DNA from: Anaerolinea sp.
GTDB taxonomy: Bacteria > Chloroflexota > Dehalococcoidia > Tepidiformales > Tepidiformaceae
Length of the DNA stretch: 63,128 bases
Assembly (NCBI GenBank): GCA_013822275.1
Contig: PNKC01000011.1
Span: forward strand, 1-63,128
Direction: 5' to 3'
Made by a program: the position numbers and the translations under genes. The notes under the pieces are model-generated. The model searched no databases. It was not told the DNA's origin and was given only the letters and a program-made list of their open reading frames with translations. Shown piece by piece: positions 32,873-40,703 of the stretch; within the stretch, counting starts at the first letter, position 1; each line of letters begins with the position of its first letter.

Positions 32873-33068
32873 CGATCTGTTCGAGGCGCGGTTGCACGGA
32901 CTCCTTAATCACCAACGAGTCCTCGTCTTCAAAGTAAAGCTCGAGCGCCTCCTTGATGGCATCCCGCGCTTCCTCGGGGGAGGAGCCGAAGGAACTCACC
33001 TCAACGTTAAGGGCGAGCGCCGTCCAGTAGTCGCCGTCACGGTAGATCACCACATCGATGGTACGCAT
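32865..33068 (-). CDS. HicB-family antitoxin
   Basis: A 67-residue HicB with a degraded RNase H-like fold: TIDVVIYRDGDYWTALALNV and FGSSPEEARDAIKEALELYF. It lacks a C-terminal DNA-binding extension. The ATG at 33068 has GGAGGCTCC nearby. It is divergent from the DUF433 gene. Confidence 0.88.
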   Translation of the reverse strand: MRTIDVVIYRDGDYWTALALNVEVSSFGSSPEEARDAIKEALELYFEDEDSLVIKESVQPRLEQIVV

Positions 33069-33188
33069 GGAGCCTCCACGAGTGATTGTACATCGCCCGC
33101 CGGGCAGCCCTGACCCGCCGGGCCTGGATCCGTTGCGGGCCGCCGCCAGTTGCTCTGCGAACTGGCCGTTTGGCGTTCCGCACGGTGG

Positions 33189-33194
33189 TACAAT
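33189..33194 (+). promoter_or_regulatory. -10 hexamer for leaderless DUF433 gene
   Basis: TACAAT lies 7 nt before the GTG at 33202 with no Shine-Dalgarno between them. Confidence 0.6.
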
Positions 33195-33201
33195 CGCGAT
33201 T

Positions 33202-33444
33202 GTGAATGATGAGGAGCTGATGGCCCGCATTGAGGCACGGCCCGGCGTGCTCGACGGAAAGCCCGTCATCCGCGGTACGCGCCTGAGCGTCGAATACGTC
33301 GTGAATCTGCTCGCGCATGGGGAAACGCCGGGCGCAATCGTCCAGGAGTACGAAGGCTTGACGGACGATGACATCCGCGCCTGCCTGCTCTTCGCCAAGC
33401 GGGCGATGGAAGACCTCTCGTTCGTACCGCTGATGGCTAACTGA
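33202..33444 (+). CDS. DUF433-family antitoxin
   Basis: An 80-residue DUF433 protein: ARIEARPGVLDGKPVIRGTR, SVEYVVNLLAHGETPGAIVQ and YEGLTDDDIRACLLFAKRAM. DUF433 proteins have a helix-turn-helix and partner DUF5615 PIN-like toxins. Starts with GTG 8 nt after the -10 hexamer (leaderless). Confidence 0.88.
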   Translation: MNDEELMARIEARPGVLDGKPVIRGTRLSVEYVVNLLAHGETPGAIVQEYEGLTDDDIRACLLFAKRAMEDLSFVPLMAN

Positions 33445-33453
33445 GTCAACCGC

Positions 33454-33819
33454 GTGCGGTTCGTCGTCGATGAGTGCACCGGCCCGGCTGTCGCTCGCTA
33501 TCTCATGGGGCTAGGCCACGATGTAGTTTCCGTGTTTGACGCAGCGCGTGGAGTTGACGATGATCGGGTGCTTCAGTTGGCGGTCGAACTGCGAAGCATC
33601 CTCATCACCAACGACAAGGACTTTGGAGAAAGAGTGTTCTCGGCCGGCAACCCTCATCATGGCGTGATCCTTCTTCGACTGGCGGACGAACGGCATACTG
33701 CCAAGGTGAAGGCAGTCCGGGAACTGCTCGCAGCGTACGCAGACCAACTGCCGGGCCGGTTCGTCGTGGTTTCTGAGCGGGCCGTGCGCTTCGCTTCTCC
33801 CGGCCGGGGTCACGCCTGA
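33454..33819 (+). CDS. DUF5615/Mut7-C-type PIN-like toxin
   Basis: A 121-residue PIN-like protein: RFVVDECTGPAVARYLMGLG, AVELRSILITNDKDFGERVF (the conserved TNDKDFG) and GVILLRLADE. It lies 9 bp after the DUF433 gene and starts with GTG. The target RNA is unknown. Confidence 0.88.
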   Translation: MRFVVDECTGPAVARYLMGLGHDVVSVFDAARGVDDDRVLQLAVELRSILITNDKDFGERVFSAGNPHHGVILLRLADERHTAKVKAVRELLAAYADQLPGRFVVVSERAVRFASPGRGHA

Positions 33820-33839
33820 CCCGCCCGCCGGGGATGGCT

Positions 33840-33845
33840 TACACT
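33840..33845 (+). promoter_or_regulatory. -10 hexamer for leaderless xdhC-like gene
   Basis: TACACT lies 8 nt before the ATG at 33854, without a ribosome binding site. Confidence 0.55.
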
Positions 33846-33853
33846 ACCCCGAT

Positions 33854-34666
33854 ATGCTGGAACTGACACAGCGGTTGATGCGAGCAGCCGAAGGCGGCGA
33901 ACCGGTGGTCCTTGCATCCGTGCTGGAAAGTGGCCCGCTGGACCTTGTCCCGGGCACGCGGATGCTCATCGAGCGGGATGGCCAGGCGCTCGGGTCGCTG
34001 GGCGACAACGCCGTCGAGTCGCTCATCCGCGACTATGCTCGCGAAGCGTTCGACCGCCATGCAGCAGAGACGCTCTACGTCGGCGAGGGCGCGTTGAGCG
34101 TGCGCGCGATCGCCGGCGCGACCGCAATCTACCTCGAAGTTGTGGAATCGAAGCCGGTCTTCCTCGTCGTCGGCGCCGGGCACATCGGCCGTTCCCTGGC
34201 CAAACTTGCGGACTTCCTCGACTTTCATGTAGCCGTGATCGATGACCGCGAGGACTTCGCGAACAGCGAGCGTCTGCCGGAAGCAGACCAGGTCATCTGC
34301 GACGACTACGAAGCGGCGCTCGACAGGTTCCCGATCGACGCAAACACCACCATCGTGATGGTCACGCGGGGCCATAAACAGGATGAACTCGCCCTCCGGC
34401 ATTGCCTCGGACGGGGCGCGGGATACGTCGGCATGATCGGCTCCAAACGGCGGACGGCGACGGTGCTCGCCCACCTCGCCGAGGAGGGGTTCGCAGCCGG
34501 GGATCTGGCGCAGGTACGAACTCCCATCGGCCTGGACATCGGCGCGGAGACTCCGGAGGAGATCGCGATCAGCATCATGGCGGAAGTCATCCTGTTGAGG
34601 CGTGGCGGCAGCGGGGCGCCCATGTATCACCGGAGGCTCGCGCAATCACCCCGCAGCGACGACTGA
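33854..34666 (+). CDS. XdhC/CoxF family protein
   Basis: A 270-residue protein with the XdhC/CoxI N-terminal part (EGGEPVVLASVLESGPLDLV) and a Rossmann-like XdhC_C domain (PVFLVVGAGHIGRSLAKLAD, then YVGMIGSKRRTATVLAHLAE). XdhC proteins bind and sulfurate the molybdenum cofactor for insertion into xanthine or CO dehydrogenases. No such dehydrogenase is in the window, so it serves a target elsewhere. Confidence 0.9.
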   Translation: MLELTQRLMRAAEGGEPVVLASVLESGPLDLVPGTRMLIERDGQALGSLGDNAVESLIRDYAREAFDRHAAETLYVGEGALSVRAIAGATAIYLEVVESKPVFLVVGAGHIGRSLAKLADFLDFHVAVIDDREDFANSERLPEADQVICDDYEAALDRFPIDANTTIVMVTRGHKQDELALRHCLGRGAGYVGMIGSKRRTATVLAHLAEEGFAAGDLAQVRTPIGLDIGAETPEEIAISIMAEVILLRRGGSGAPMYHRRLAQSPRSDD

Positions 34667-34702
34667 ACGGGCGATTCGGGCTAATGGGGTGCTTGGCGTA
34701 AG

Positions 34703-35584
34703 ATGGTCAATGTGGATGGATTCAACGTTTCCGATGTCCCGGCGCTGCGTTCGCCGGTGGTGGTCATGGCGTTTACCGGATGGAGCGATACCGGGACGGT
34801 AACAGCGGACGCGGTCCAGCATCTCGTGGACGCGTACGACGCCGAGCGGTTTCTTTCGGTGGACCCGGAGGAGTACTACGACTTCACGGAGACGCGCCCA
34901 ACAGTGGAGATCGACTCGCTTGGCGTGCGCCAGTTGAAGTGGCCGCGCAACGAAGCCTACTACGCCCGCCTGCCCCAGGCGGCGAACGACCTCGTCATCG
35001 TTTCCGGGATGGAGCCCAACCTGCGCTGGCGGACGTTTTCGGAGCGCCTTTCGAGCGCCCTTGCCGACCTTTCGCCATCGCTCGTGTGCACCCTCGTGGC
35101 CCGGCCCGCGGCGACGCCCCACACACGGCCGGTACCGGTGACCGGTTCATCGGCGGACCCCGCGCTTGCGGCGAAGTACGGCCTGGGCCGCAGCCTCTAC
35201 CAGGGACCGACGGGCATCCTCGGCGTCCTGCATGACTCGCTCCGGCGGCGCGCGGTCCCACTTATCAGCCTCGCGGCGGGCGTCCCCCACTATCTCAACG
35301 TGGACGAGAACCCGCCCGCTACCATCGCCCTCCTCCAGGCGCTCGAGCCAATCCTCGGCGTGCTGCCGCCGCTGGGAGACTTGGAGGCTGAGCGTGAGCG
35401 TTTTGTGCAGCGGGTGGAAGAAGCGTCCAGCGGAGACGAACAGATCGGCGCCTACGTCCACACCCTGGAAGACAACTACGGCGAGGATGACGAGCGGCCC
35501 AATCCGGAGGGGGGCGAACTGCCGTCCACGGATGATATCCTGCGCGATGTCGAAGACTTCCTTCGAGGCAGCACAGACAACTAG
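34703..35584 (+). CDS. PAC2 family protein (proteasome assembly chaperone-like)
   Basis: A 293-residue PAC2-type protein: RSPVVVMAFTGWSDTGTVTA, FLSVDPEEYYDFTETRPTVE, and GPTGILGVLHDSLRRRAVPL. Eukaryotic and archaeal relatives assist proteasome assembly; bacterial members are found in actinobacteria and Chloroflexota. A -10-like TAAGAT overlaps the start, so the mRNA start is unclear. The acidic C-terminus (EDDERPNPEGGELPSTDD) is disordered. Confidence 0.88.
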   Translation: MVNVDGFNVSDVPALRSPVVVMAFTGWSDTGTVTADAVQHLVDAYDAERFLSVDPEEYYDFTETRPTVEIDSLGVRQLKWPRNEAYYARLPQAANDLVIVSGMEPNLRWRTFSERLSSALADLSPSLVCTLVARPAATPHTRPVPVTGSSADPALAAKYGLGRSLYQGPTGILGVLHDSLRRRAVPLISLAAGVPHYLNVDENPPATIALLQALEPILGVLPPLGDLEAERERFVQRVEEASSGDEQIGAYVHTLEDNYGEDDERPNPEGGELPSTDDILRDVEDFLRGSTDN

Positions 35585-35599
35585 GGAGGAACCCCGGCC

Positions 35600-36124
35600 A
35601 TGGCCGTCTCAACTCTGCTCTGGAAACTGGCCTCACCCTACGACGCCTACGTATCCCACGTCGCCCGCCTCAACGACGCGATCGAGCGGCTCCGCTATCT
35701 CAGCGAGCGGGCCCTGGGCTACGAAGCCGGCCTGCAGAGTTCCGTGCGGCTGGTGCCCGGCGCCATCGACCCGGTGGCGCGTGCGGAACGCTTCCGGGGA
35801 CAGCTCGGGGAAGCCGCCTCGCGCATGTCCGATGAGGAGTTCGAAGAGTTCCTGGCGCACCTCGGTGGCGGCGGCGTGGCGGAGGTGGAGGACAACCGCG
35901 CCCAGGCGGTTTCTCGCCTGGGGCACACGACGCGGGGGCTGGAGGAGTATTTCGCCACCGCCGGGCGAGAACTTGCTTTGCTCGAAGCCCGCGGGTATTC
36001 GCCCGCGCGACCGGACGTCGCCCGGCAGCTGCGTGAAAACCATCTCCCGCCCACCGCCGTGGCGGAGTACCGGCGGATCCTCCACGAACTCGGGTCGCGG
36101 GTGGGCCAGAGCCAGAAGGCCTGA
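35600..36124 (+). CDS. Hypothetical helical protein downstream of PAC2
   Basis: A 174-residue cytoplasmic protein, probably helical (for example LNDAIERLRYLSERALGYEA). I do not recognise the family. It is 15 bp after the PAC2 gene with GGAGG before the ATG, and 8 bp before the SUI1 gene, so the three form one operon. Confidence 0.75.
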   Translation: MAVSTLLWKLASPYDAYVSHVARLNDAIERLRYLSERALGYEAGLQSSVRLVPGAIDPVARAERFRGQLGEAASRMSDEEFEEFLAHLGGGGVAEVEDNRAQAVSRLGHTTRGLEEYFATAGRELALLEARGYSPARPDVARQLRENHLPPTAVAEYRRILHELGSRVGQSQKA

Positions 36125-36131
36125 GGGCGGC

Positions 36132-36506
36132 GTGACCGGCAGGAAACCGGCCCAGGACTCCCGCCCTGTGTACTCCACCGACGGCGGGCAGGTGCCTCTG
36201 GCCCCGCACAACCGCAAGATGGCCGGCCCTATTCCTCAACCGCAGCGCCCGGGTGCGCCGCCCGACGACGGCGTCGTCCGCGTCCAGCGCGACAAGAAGG
36301 GCAGGGGCGGAAAGACGGCCACCACCATCACCGGCCTCCCCGGCAGCGAATCCGACCTGGACGCCCTTCTGAAGACGCTGAAGCAGCACTGCGGCGCCGG
36401 CGGCTCCCGCGAAGCCCGCACCCTCGTCATCCAGGGCGACCAGCGCGAGCGCCTGGTCGAAAAGCTGACGGCGCTGGGGCACAAGGCGAAGCTCGCGGGG
36501 GGATAG
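36132..36506 (+). CDS. SUI1/eIF1-like translation initiation factor
   Basis: A 124-residue protein with the SUI1/YciH core: RVQRDKKGRGGKTATTITGL, DLDALLKTLKQHCGAGGS and LVIQGDQRERLVEKLTALG. The N-terminal 40 residues are Pro-rich and disordered. In bacteria these proteins influence start-codon selection. The GTG at 36132 gives the usual layout. The presence of many leaderless starts in this genome makes its role of interest. Confidence 0.9.
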   Translation: MTGRKPAQDSRPVYSTDGGQVPLAPHNRKMAGPIPQPQRPGAPPDDGVVRVQRDKKGRGGKTATTITGLPGSESDLDALLKTLKQHCGAGGSREARTLVIQGDQRERLVEKLTALGHKAKLAGG

Positions 36507-36509
36507 AGG

Positions 36510-36536
36510 GTAGGCGGTAGGCGGTAGGCGGTAGGG
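36510..36536. repeat. Heptanucleotide tandem repeat (GTAGGCG)
   Basis: Three perfect GTAGGCG units (36510-36530) and one partial unit follow the SUI1 gene. Confidence 0.85.
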
Positions 36537-36599
36537 ATGGGCAGCACCGGGCGGTCCCGCGAACTCCCGCCCCCGGCCTCCCCGCCTCCCCCCGCAAGC

Positions 36600-36637
36600 G
36601 AAACATCTTCGTAACGCCAGCGACATTCGGCGGAAAC
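36600..36637 (+). promoter_or_regulatory. GlnR-like 11-bp-phased operator upstream of amt
   Basis: Four boxes occur exactly every 11 bp: GAAAC (36600), GTAAC (36611), GACAT (36622) and GAAAC (36633), each separated by 6 nt. This is the arrangement of actinobacterial GlnR sites (GTnAC-n6-GaAAC). It lies 82 bp before the amt start and is matched by a site before glnA. Confidence 0.75.
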
Positions 36638-36719
36638 CTTGCTTTCGTACTTTCGCAGGACGGAAACCGGAGGCGGCGCCCCGGTATTCCCAACTACTCG
36701 GAGGGGGAACCGCACGGCG

Positions 36720-38087
36720 ATGGAGAATCCGCTCGATTCGGGCAACGTAGCCTGGATGCTTGCCGCATCGGCACTGGTCCTGTTCATGACACCAGGGCTG
36801 GGCTTCTTTTACGGAGGCCTGACCCGCAACAAGAACGTCCTCGCGACGATCATGCAGTCGTTCATCACCACGGGCGTTGTGGCGGTGCTCTGGGTGACGG
36901 TCGGCTATTCGCTGGCGTTCGGGCCAGACGCCGGGATGGGCCTCATCGGCAACCTCGACTGGATCGGCCTGAAGGATGTTGGCGCCGAGCCAGGCGGCCC
37001 GAATGGGGCCATCTACGGCTTCGGCATCCCGCACCTGTTGTTCATGGCGTTCCAACTGATGTTCGCGATCATTACGCCGGCCCTGATCACGGGGGCGTTC
37101 GCGGAACGGGCGAAGTTCGGGCCGTTCCTTATCTTCATGGCTCTCTGGTCGCTGCTGGTGTACGTGCCGGTGGCGCACTGGGTGTTCGCCTATGATGGCT
37201 GGCTGAGCGCGTTTGCGGCGGACGGAACAGACAAGGGCATCAACGCGCTGGACTTCGCGGGCGGCCTCGCCATCCACGTCAACGCTGGATTTGCGGCCAT
37301 CGCGGCAGTCCTGGTGTTCGGCAAGCGCAGAGGCTATGGGTCCCAGGCGATGGAGCCGCACAACATTACGATGGTGGTGCTGGGTGCTGCCATCCTCTGG
37401 TTCGGCTGGTTCGGGTTTAACGCCGGCAGCGCTGGCGGCGCCTCGAGCCAGGCGGTGTACGCCTTCGTCAATACTGCCGTGGCTGCCTCGGTAGCGGGGC
37501 TCGCATGGACTCTTGCCTCCTGGCAGTTCGGCGGTAAGCCGAGCGTCGTTGGGGCTGCAGCGGGCGCGGTCGCCGGCCTCGTAGCGGTGACGCCCGCATC
37601 GGGCTACGTGATGCCCATGGAAGCGATGGCGATTGGCCTCGTGGCCGGTGTGCTGTGCTACGGCGCGGTCCGGCTGCGGGCGAAGGTTGGCTTCGATGAT
37701 TCGCTCGACGTCGTCGGCGTCCATGGCGTCGGCGGCATCTGGGGCGCGGTAGCGACGGGCATCTTCGCCAACAACGCCGTGAGCGGCATCCCCTACGCGG
37801 AGGGCCTGATGCAGGGCGAATGGCGCCGGTTCACGGATGCGCTCGTTGGGGTGGGCGCCATCGGCGCCTACTCGTTCATCATGACCTTCGTGATGCTCAA
37901 GGTCCTCGACCTGACGGTCGGCATCCGGGTTTCGGAAGACGAGGAAGAGCTTGGCCTGGATGTGACGCAGCACGGCGAACGGGCGTACACCTCGGACGAA
38001 AGCGGCGTGGCCCTCACGCCGGGCCCGATCCTGCCCGCTCCGCCCGCGGTCTATTCCGCCGCATTGGAAGCGCGCAAGGCGACGTAG
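36720..38087 (+). CDS. amt: Ammonium transporter
   Basis: A 455-residue Amt-family channel with 11 membrane helices. Typical sequences include FFYGGLTRNKNVLATIMQSF, HWVFAYDGWLS, NAGFAAIAAVLVFGKRRGYG, FNAGSAGGASSQAVYAFVNT and DSLDVVGVHGVGGIWGAVAT with the pore histidine. The ATG at 36720 has GGAGGGGG upstream. Co-located with glnK, its usual regulator, and preceded by a nitrogen-type operator. Confidence 0.97.
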   Translation: MENPLDSGNVAWMLAASALVLFMTPGLGFFYGGLTRNKNVLATIMQSFITTGVVAVLWVTVGYSLAFGPDAGMGLIGNLDWIGLKDVGAEPGGPNGAIYGFGIPHLLFMAFQLMFAIITPALITGAFAERAKFGPFLIFMALWSLLVYVPVAHWVFAYDGWLSAFAADGTDKGINALDFAGGLAIHVNAGFAAIAAVLVFGKRRGYGSQAMEPHNITMVVLGAAILWFGWFGFNAGSAGGASSQAVYAFVNTAVAASVAGLAWTLASWQFGGKPSVVGAAAGAVAGLVAVTPASGYVMPMEAMAIGLVAGVLCYGAVRLRAKVGFDDSLDVVGVHGVGGIWGAVATGIFANNAVSGIPYAEGLMQGEWRRFTDALVGVGAIGAYSFIMTFVMLKVLDLTVGIRVSEDEEELGLDVTQHGERAYTSDESGVALTPGPILPAPPAVYSAALEARKAT

Positions 38088-38101
38088 GCGAACGGTCAGC
38101 G

Positions 38102-38129
38102 CGGCGGAGGCCCCAAGAAGCCTCCGCCG
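38102..38129 (+). terminator. Hairpin between amt and glnK
   Basis: CGGCGGAGGC (38102-38111) pairs with GCCTCCGCCG (38120-38129) around CCCAAGAA. There is no T-run, so it may stabilise or attenuate the transcript rather than terminate it. Confidence 0.6.
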
Positions 38130-38170
38130 TATCATCCTGAAGAAGCAATCGGACGGTTGAGGAGAACAGC

Positions 38171-38512
38171 GTGAAGAAAATCGAAGCGATCATCCGGCCA
38201 GAAAAGCTGCATGACGTGAAGCAGTCGCTCGATGACCTGGGAATCCACGGCATGAACTTCACCCAGGTGACCGGCCGCGGGGCGCAGCGCGGCGTGGTCC
38301 ACCAGGGGCGGGGCGGAGAAACCGTGACTGTCGATATGCTGCCCAAGGTGAAGCTTGAGGTGGTGGTGACGGACATGGTGGTTGACAGGGCTATCGAAGC
38401 CATCGTGAGGAGTGCGCGCACGGGCAACATCGGTGACGGGAAGATCTTCGTTATCCCGGTGGAAGAGGCGATCCGCGTGCGGACCGGGGAGCGAGGCGAA
38501 GTGGCCGTGTGA
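38171..38512 (+). CDS. glnK: PII nitrogen regulatory protein without the T-loop tyrosine
   Basis: A 113-residue PII protein: KKIEAIIRPEKLHDVKQSLD, MLPKVKLEVVVTDMVVDRAI and the C-terminal GDGKIFVIPVEEAIRVRTGE (the PII signature). The T-loop reads QRGVVHQGRGGE, where usual proteins have a modifiable Tyr (E-I-Y-R-G); here no tyrosine is present in the loop. So uridylylation or adenylylation at Y51 cannot occur. It starts with GTG at 38171, 83 bp after amt. Confidence 0.93.
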   Translation: MKKIEAIIRPEKLHDVKQSLDDLGIHGMNFTQVTGRGAQRGVVHQGRGGETVTVDMLPKVKLEVVVTDMVVDRAIEAIVRSARTGNIGDGKIFVIPVEEAIRVRTGERGEVAV

Positions 38513-38518
38513 AACTCA

Positions 38519-38547
38519 GGCGCGGCCCGGGTGACACAGGCCGCGCC
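38519..38547 (+). terminator. Hairpin after glnK
   Basis: GGCGCGGCC (38519-38527) pairs with GGCCGCGCC (38539-38547) around 11 nt. There is no T-run; it likely protects or ends the amt-glnK mRNA. Confidence 0.55.
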
Positions 38548-38594
38548 AGCCACGACGCGTGTGCGTTGTGAGTCCGCGCGGCTGCCACGACTGT

Positions 38595-38600
38595 TACACT
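38595..38600 (+). promoter_or_regulatory. -10 hexamer for leaderless AbrB-type gene
   Basis: TACACT lies 6 nt before the ATG at 38607, leaving no Shine-Dalgarno. Confidence 0.55.
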
Positions 38601-38606
38601 GTGGGC

Positions 38607-38894
38607 ATGGGTGTCATCACAATCGGCGAAGGCGGCGTGCTCCGCATCCCTGAAGAGCTGCTCGAACTGGCGCATCTTAAAGAGGGCGCGCCCGTCTCTC
38701 TGCACATCTCGGGGGAGGGCGAAATCGTCATCCAGGCGGAGGAGCGGGACCCGGACCAGTGGTGGTATTGGACGGAAGAGTGGCAAAAAGGCGAGCGCGA
38801 GGTGGAAGAAGACAAGGCGGCGGGGCGTGTGAGCGGCCCTTTCACGGATGAAGAGTTCACTGCTGAACTCGAACGTCTCGCGAACGAAGCGTAG
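38607..38894 (+). CDS. AbrB/SpoVT-type antitoxin
   Basis: A 95-residue protein with an N-terminal swapped-hairpin AbrB-like fold (VITIGEGGVLRIPEELLELA, then EGAPVSLHISGEGEIVIQAE) and an acidic, Trp-containing C-terminal tail (DPDQWWYWTEEWQKGERE). ATG at 38607 follows the -10 by 6 nt. It directly precedes the RelE-like gene. Confidence 0.8.
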   Translation: MGVITIGEGGVLRIPEELLELAHLKEGAPVSLHISGEGEIVIQAEERDPDQWWYWTEEWQKGEREVEEDKAAGRVSGPFTDEEFTAELERLANEA

Positions 38895-39188
38895 GTGCCC
38901 ACCTTCGCGGCCTTCGCGCGCTTCTGGAACGAGTATCGGCGCCTCAGCCGTGAGGAGAAGCAGGAGTTCCTCGAGGCGAAAAACCTGCTCGTCGCGGCAA
39001 CTCGATTAGGAGAGCTACCCCCGGCCGCGCTGCGGGTGAAGCGTGTCCAAGGCCATCCCGGAGTGTGGGAGATGAGTTGGGCCGCGGATGGCCGGGCAAC
39101 CTTTGAATACGGCGAAGAAGTGATCCCCGGGCAGGCCCACATCATCTGGCGGCGCATCGGCAGCCACGACATCTTCCGAAACCCCTAG
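38895..39188 (+). CDS. RelE-like toxin
   Basis: A 97-residue protein that looks like the RelE/HigB mRNA interferase fold: FWNEYRRLSREEKQEFLEAK helices, LRVKRVQGHPGVWEMSWA and a conserved C-terminal IIWRRIGSHDIF with the H..IF ending. GTG at 38895 immediately follows the antitoxin stop. Toxin role inferred from position and fold pattern. Confidence 0.75.
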   Translation: MPTFAAFARFWNEYRRLSREEKQEFLEAKNLLVAATRLGELPPAALRVKRVQGHPGVWEMSWAADGRATFEYGEEVIPGQAHIIWRRIGSHDIFRNP

Positions 39189-39223
39189 CCGGACGCCGCC
39201 AACCGCTGCTACGGTCGATCGGC

Positions 39224-40453
39224 ATGCATCCGACCGACGCTTCACGGCGCAACGTCCGGCTCCTCTACGCCTACTGGTTCATGCGCGATTTCCAGTTGTG
39301 GATCCCTGTGTGGATCGTATTTCTGACGATCGAGAAGGGGTTCAGCCTGACACAGGTGACCCTGGCCGAGGGGCTCTTCCTCGTCGGTGTCATCTGCCTG
39401 GAGGTGCCGACCGGGGCGGTGGCGGACAAGTGGGGACGCTCGCGGTCGATGGCCCTGGGCGCGCTCTGCCTTGGCGGGGCCGTGCTTATCTTCGCGTTCA
39501 CGGAATCGTTCGCGTTGCTGGTGGCGTCGTTCCTGCTGTGGTCGGTGGCGCAAACCTTAATGTCCGGCGCGGACATGGCCTTGCTCTTCGATACGCTGCG
39601 CGCGGCGGGAGATGACGCCCGCTACGAGCGGGTACTCGGCCGGGGCCATGCGCTGAACTGGGCAGCGGCGGGAATCGCGACCTTGCTTGGCGGGCCGGTG
39701 GCAGCCCTGCTGGATATCCGGGCGACCATCTTCCTCGGCGCGGGTACCTGCCTGCTTACAGCCCTGCTGGCACTCGCCCTGTGGGAGCCGCCGAGGAAAG
39801 CGGCGGCGGCACCCCGCCAGCACTACCTGCGGTCGATCCGCTCGGCTTTCGGCGAAGCGTGGCACACAGCCGATGTCCGGACGGTGATCCTGCTCGCGGG
39901 CACCGTGATCGCGGCGCTCGAAGCGGTGCATTACGTGATTCAGCCCTACCTGTTGGACCGGGGCGTGGAAGTCGGCGTGTGGTTCTCCATGCTCCAGGCG
40001 CCGATGATCCTTGCCGGGACGCTGGGGGCGCTCGCCGCGGCGCGCCTGCAGGGACGCATCGGGACGCTCGCCATCCTGGGCGCCATTCCGCTGATCGGCG
40101 CCGGCGCATTTGGCGCCCTGGCGGCAACGCCGGGGCTCTGGGCCTACGCCGCGTTGCCGCTGCTGTTCGCCCTCAGTTCCATCCTTCAGCCCGTGGCGAC
40201 CGGGTTCGTGAACCGGCGCATCGGTTCGGAGCAGCGAGCGACTGTACTCTCGATCCAGGGAATGACGACCGCCCTGGTCATGGCCGCGCTGGCGCCGGGC
40301 GTGGGCTTCGTCACCGACCGGTGGGGCCTGCCGCTTGCCTTCGCCGGCGCCGGGGCCGTTGCCCTGGCGGCGCTGGCGGCGTTCGGAGCGCCGCTGGCTG
40401 TACGATGGCGCCGCCCCGAGCAGGCCAGCGCCACGATCGCGGCAGACGCTTGA
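39224..40453 (+). CDS. MFS transporter
   Basis: A 409-residue transporter with 12 predicted helices. The motif A-like GAVADKWGRSRSMALGALCL lies after helix 2. No substrate can be assigned. It starts with ATG 8 nt after TACGGT (weak leaderless signal). It lies between the nitrogen genes but shows no sign of belonging to them. Confidence 0.85.
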   Translation: MHPTDASRRNVRLLYAYWFMRDFQLWIPVWIVFLTIEKGFSLTQVTLAEGLFLVGVICLEVPTGAVADKWGRSRSMALGALCLGGAVLIFAFTESFALLVASFLLWSVAQTLMSGADMALLFDTLRAAGDDARYERVLGRGHALNWAAAGIATLLGGPVAALLDIRATIFLGAGTCLLTALLALALWEPPRKAAAAPRQHYLRSIRSAFGEAWHTADVRTVILLAGTVIAALEAVHYVIQPYLLDRGVEVGVWFSMLQAPMILAGTLGALAAARLQGRIGTLAILGAIPLIGAGAFGALAATPGLWAYAALPLLFALSSILQPVATGFVNRRIGSEQRATVLSIQGMTTALVMAALAPGVGFVTDRWGLPLAFAGAGAVALAALAAFGAPLAVRWRRPEQASATIAADA

Positions 40454-40488
40454 ACCAGTCGGCGAGGGGTTTCGGGGCGGCTGACGGC

Positions 40489-40537
40489 GAAACGTCTTCG
40501 TAACACCGGCGCAATCGGCCAGTAACACCGGCGGACT
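40489..40537 (+). promoter_or_regulatory. GlnR-like 11-bp-phased operator upstream of glnA
   Basis: Five boxes spaced 11 bp apart: GAAAC (40489), GTAAC (40500), GCAAT (40511), GTAAC (40522) and GGACT (40533). The first 16 bases differ by one base from the amt site at 36600-36615. It lies 167 bp before glnA. Confidence 0.75.
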
Positions 40538-40703
40538 ACGCTTCCCGGCAGGGAAGTCACGGCGCGCGAAGGCCCGGTATCGTTAACAATTCGCCGCGCG
40601 AAACATGAACTTCATCTGGAGTACATCGCGCGAGGGTGGCCGAAACCGTGAAAAACGTCACAATACGAACCACGTTGGATACAAAGCGAGGAACGGCAAG
40701 TCC

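Noticed and set aside
35700-38135. An 811-codon minus-strand open frame over amt
   Set aside because: It is antisense to the highly conserved amt gene and has no recognisable domain; typical of third-position GC bias.
40605-40703. Upstream start for glnA at 40605
   Set aside because: The added 33 residues have no family match, while the ATG at 40704 has a good ribosome site and begins the conserved N-terminus.
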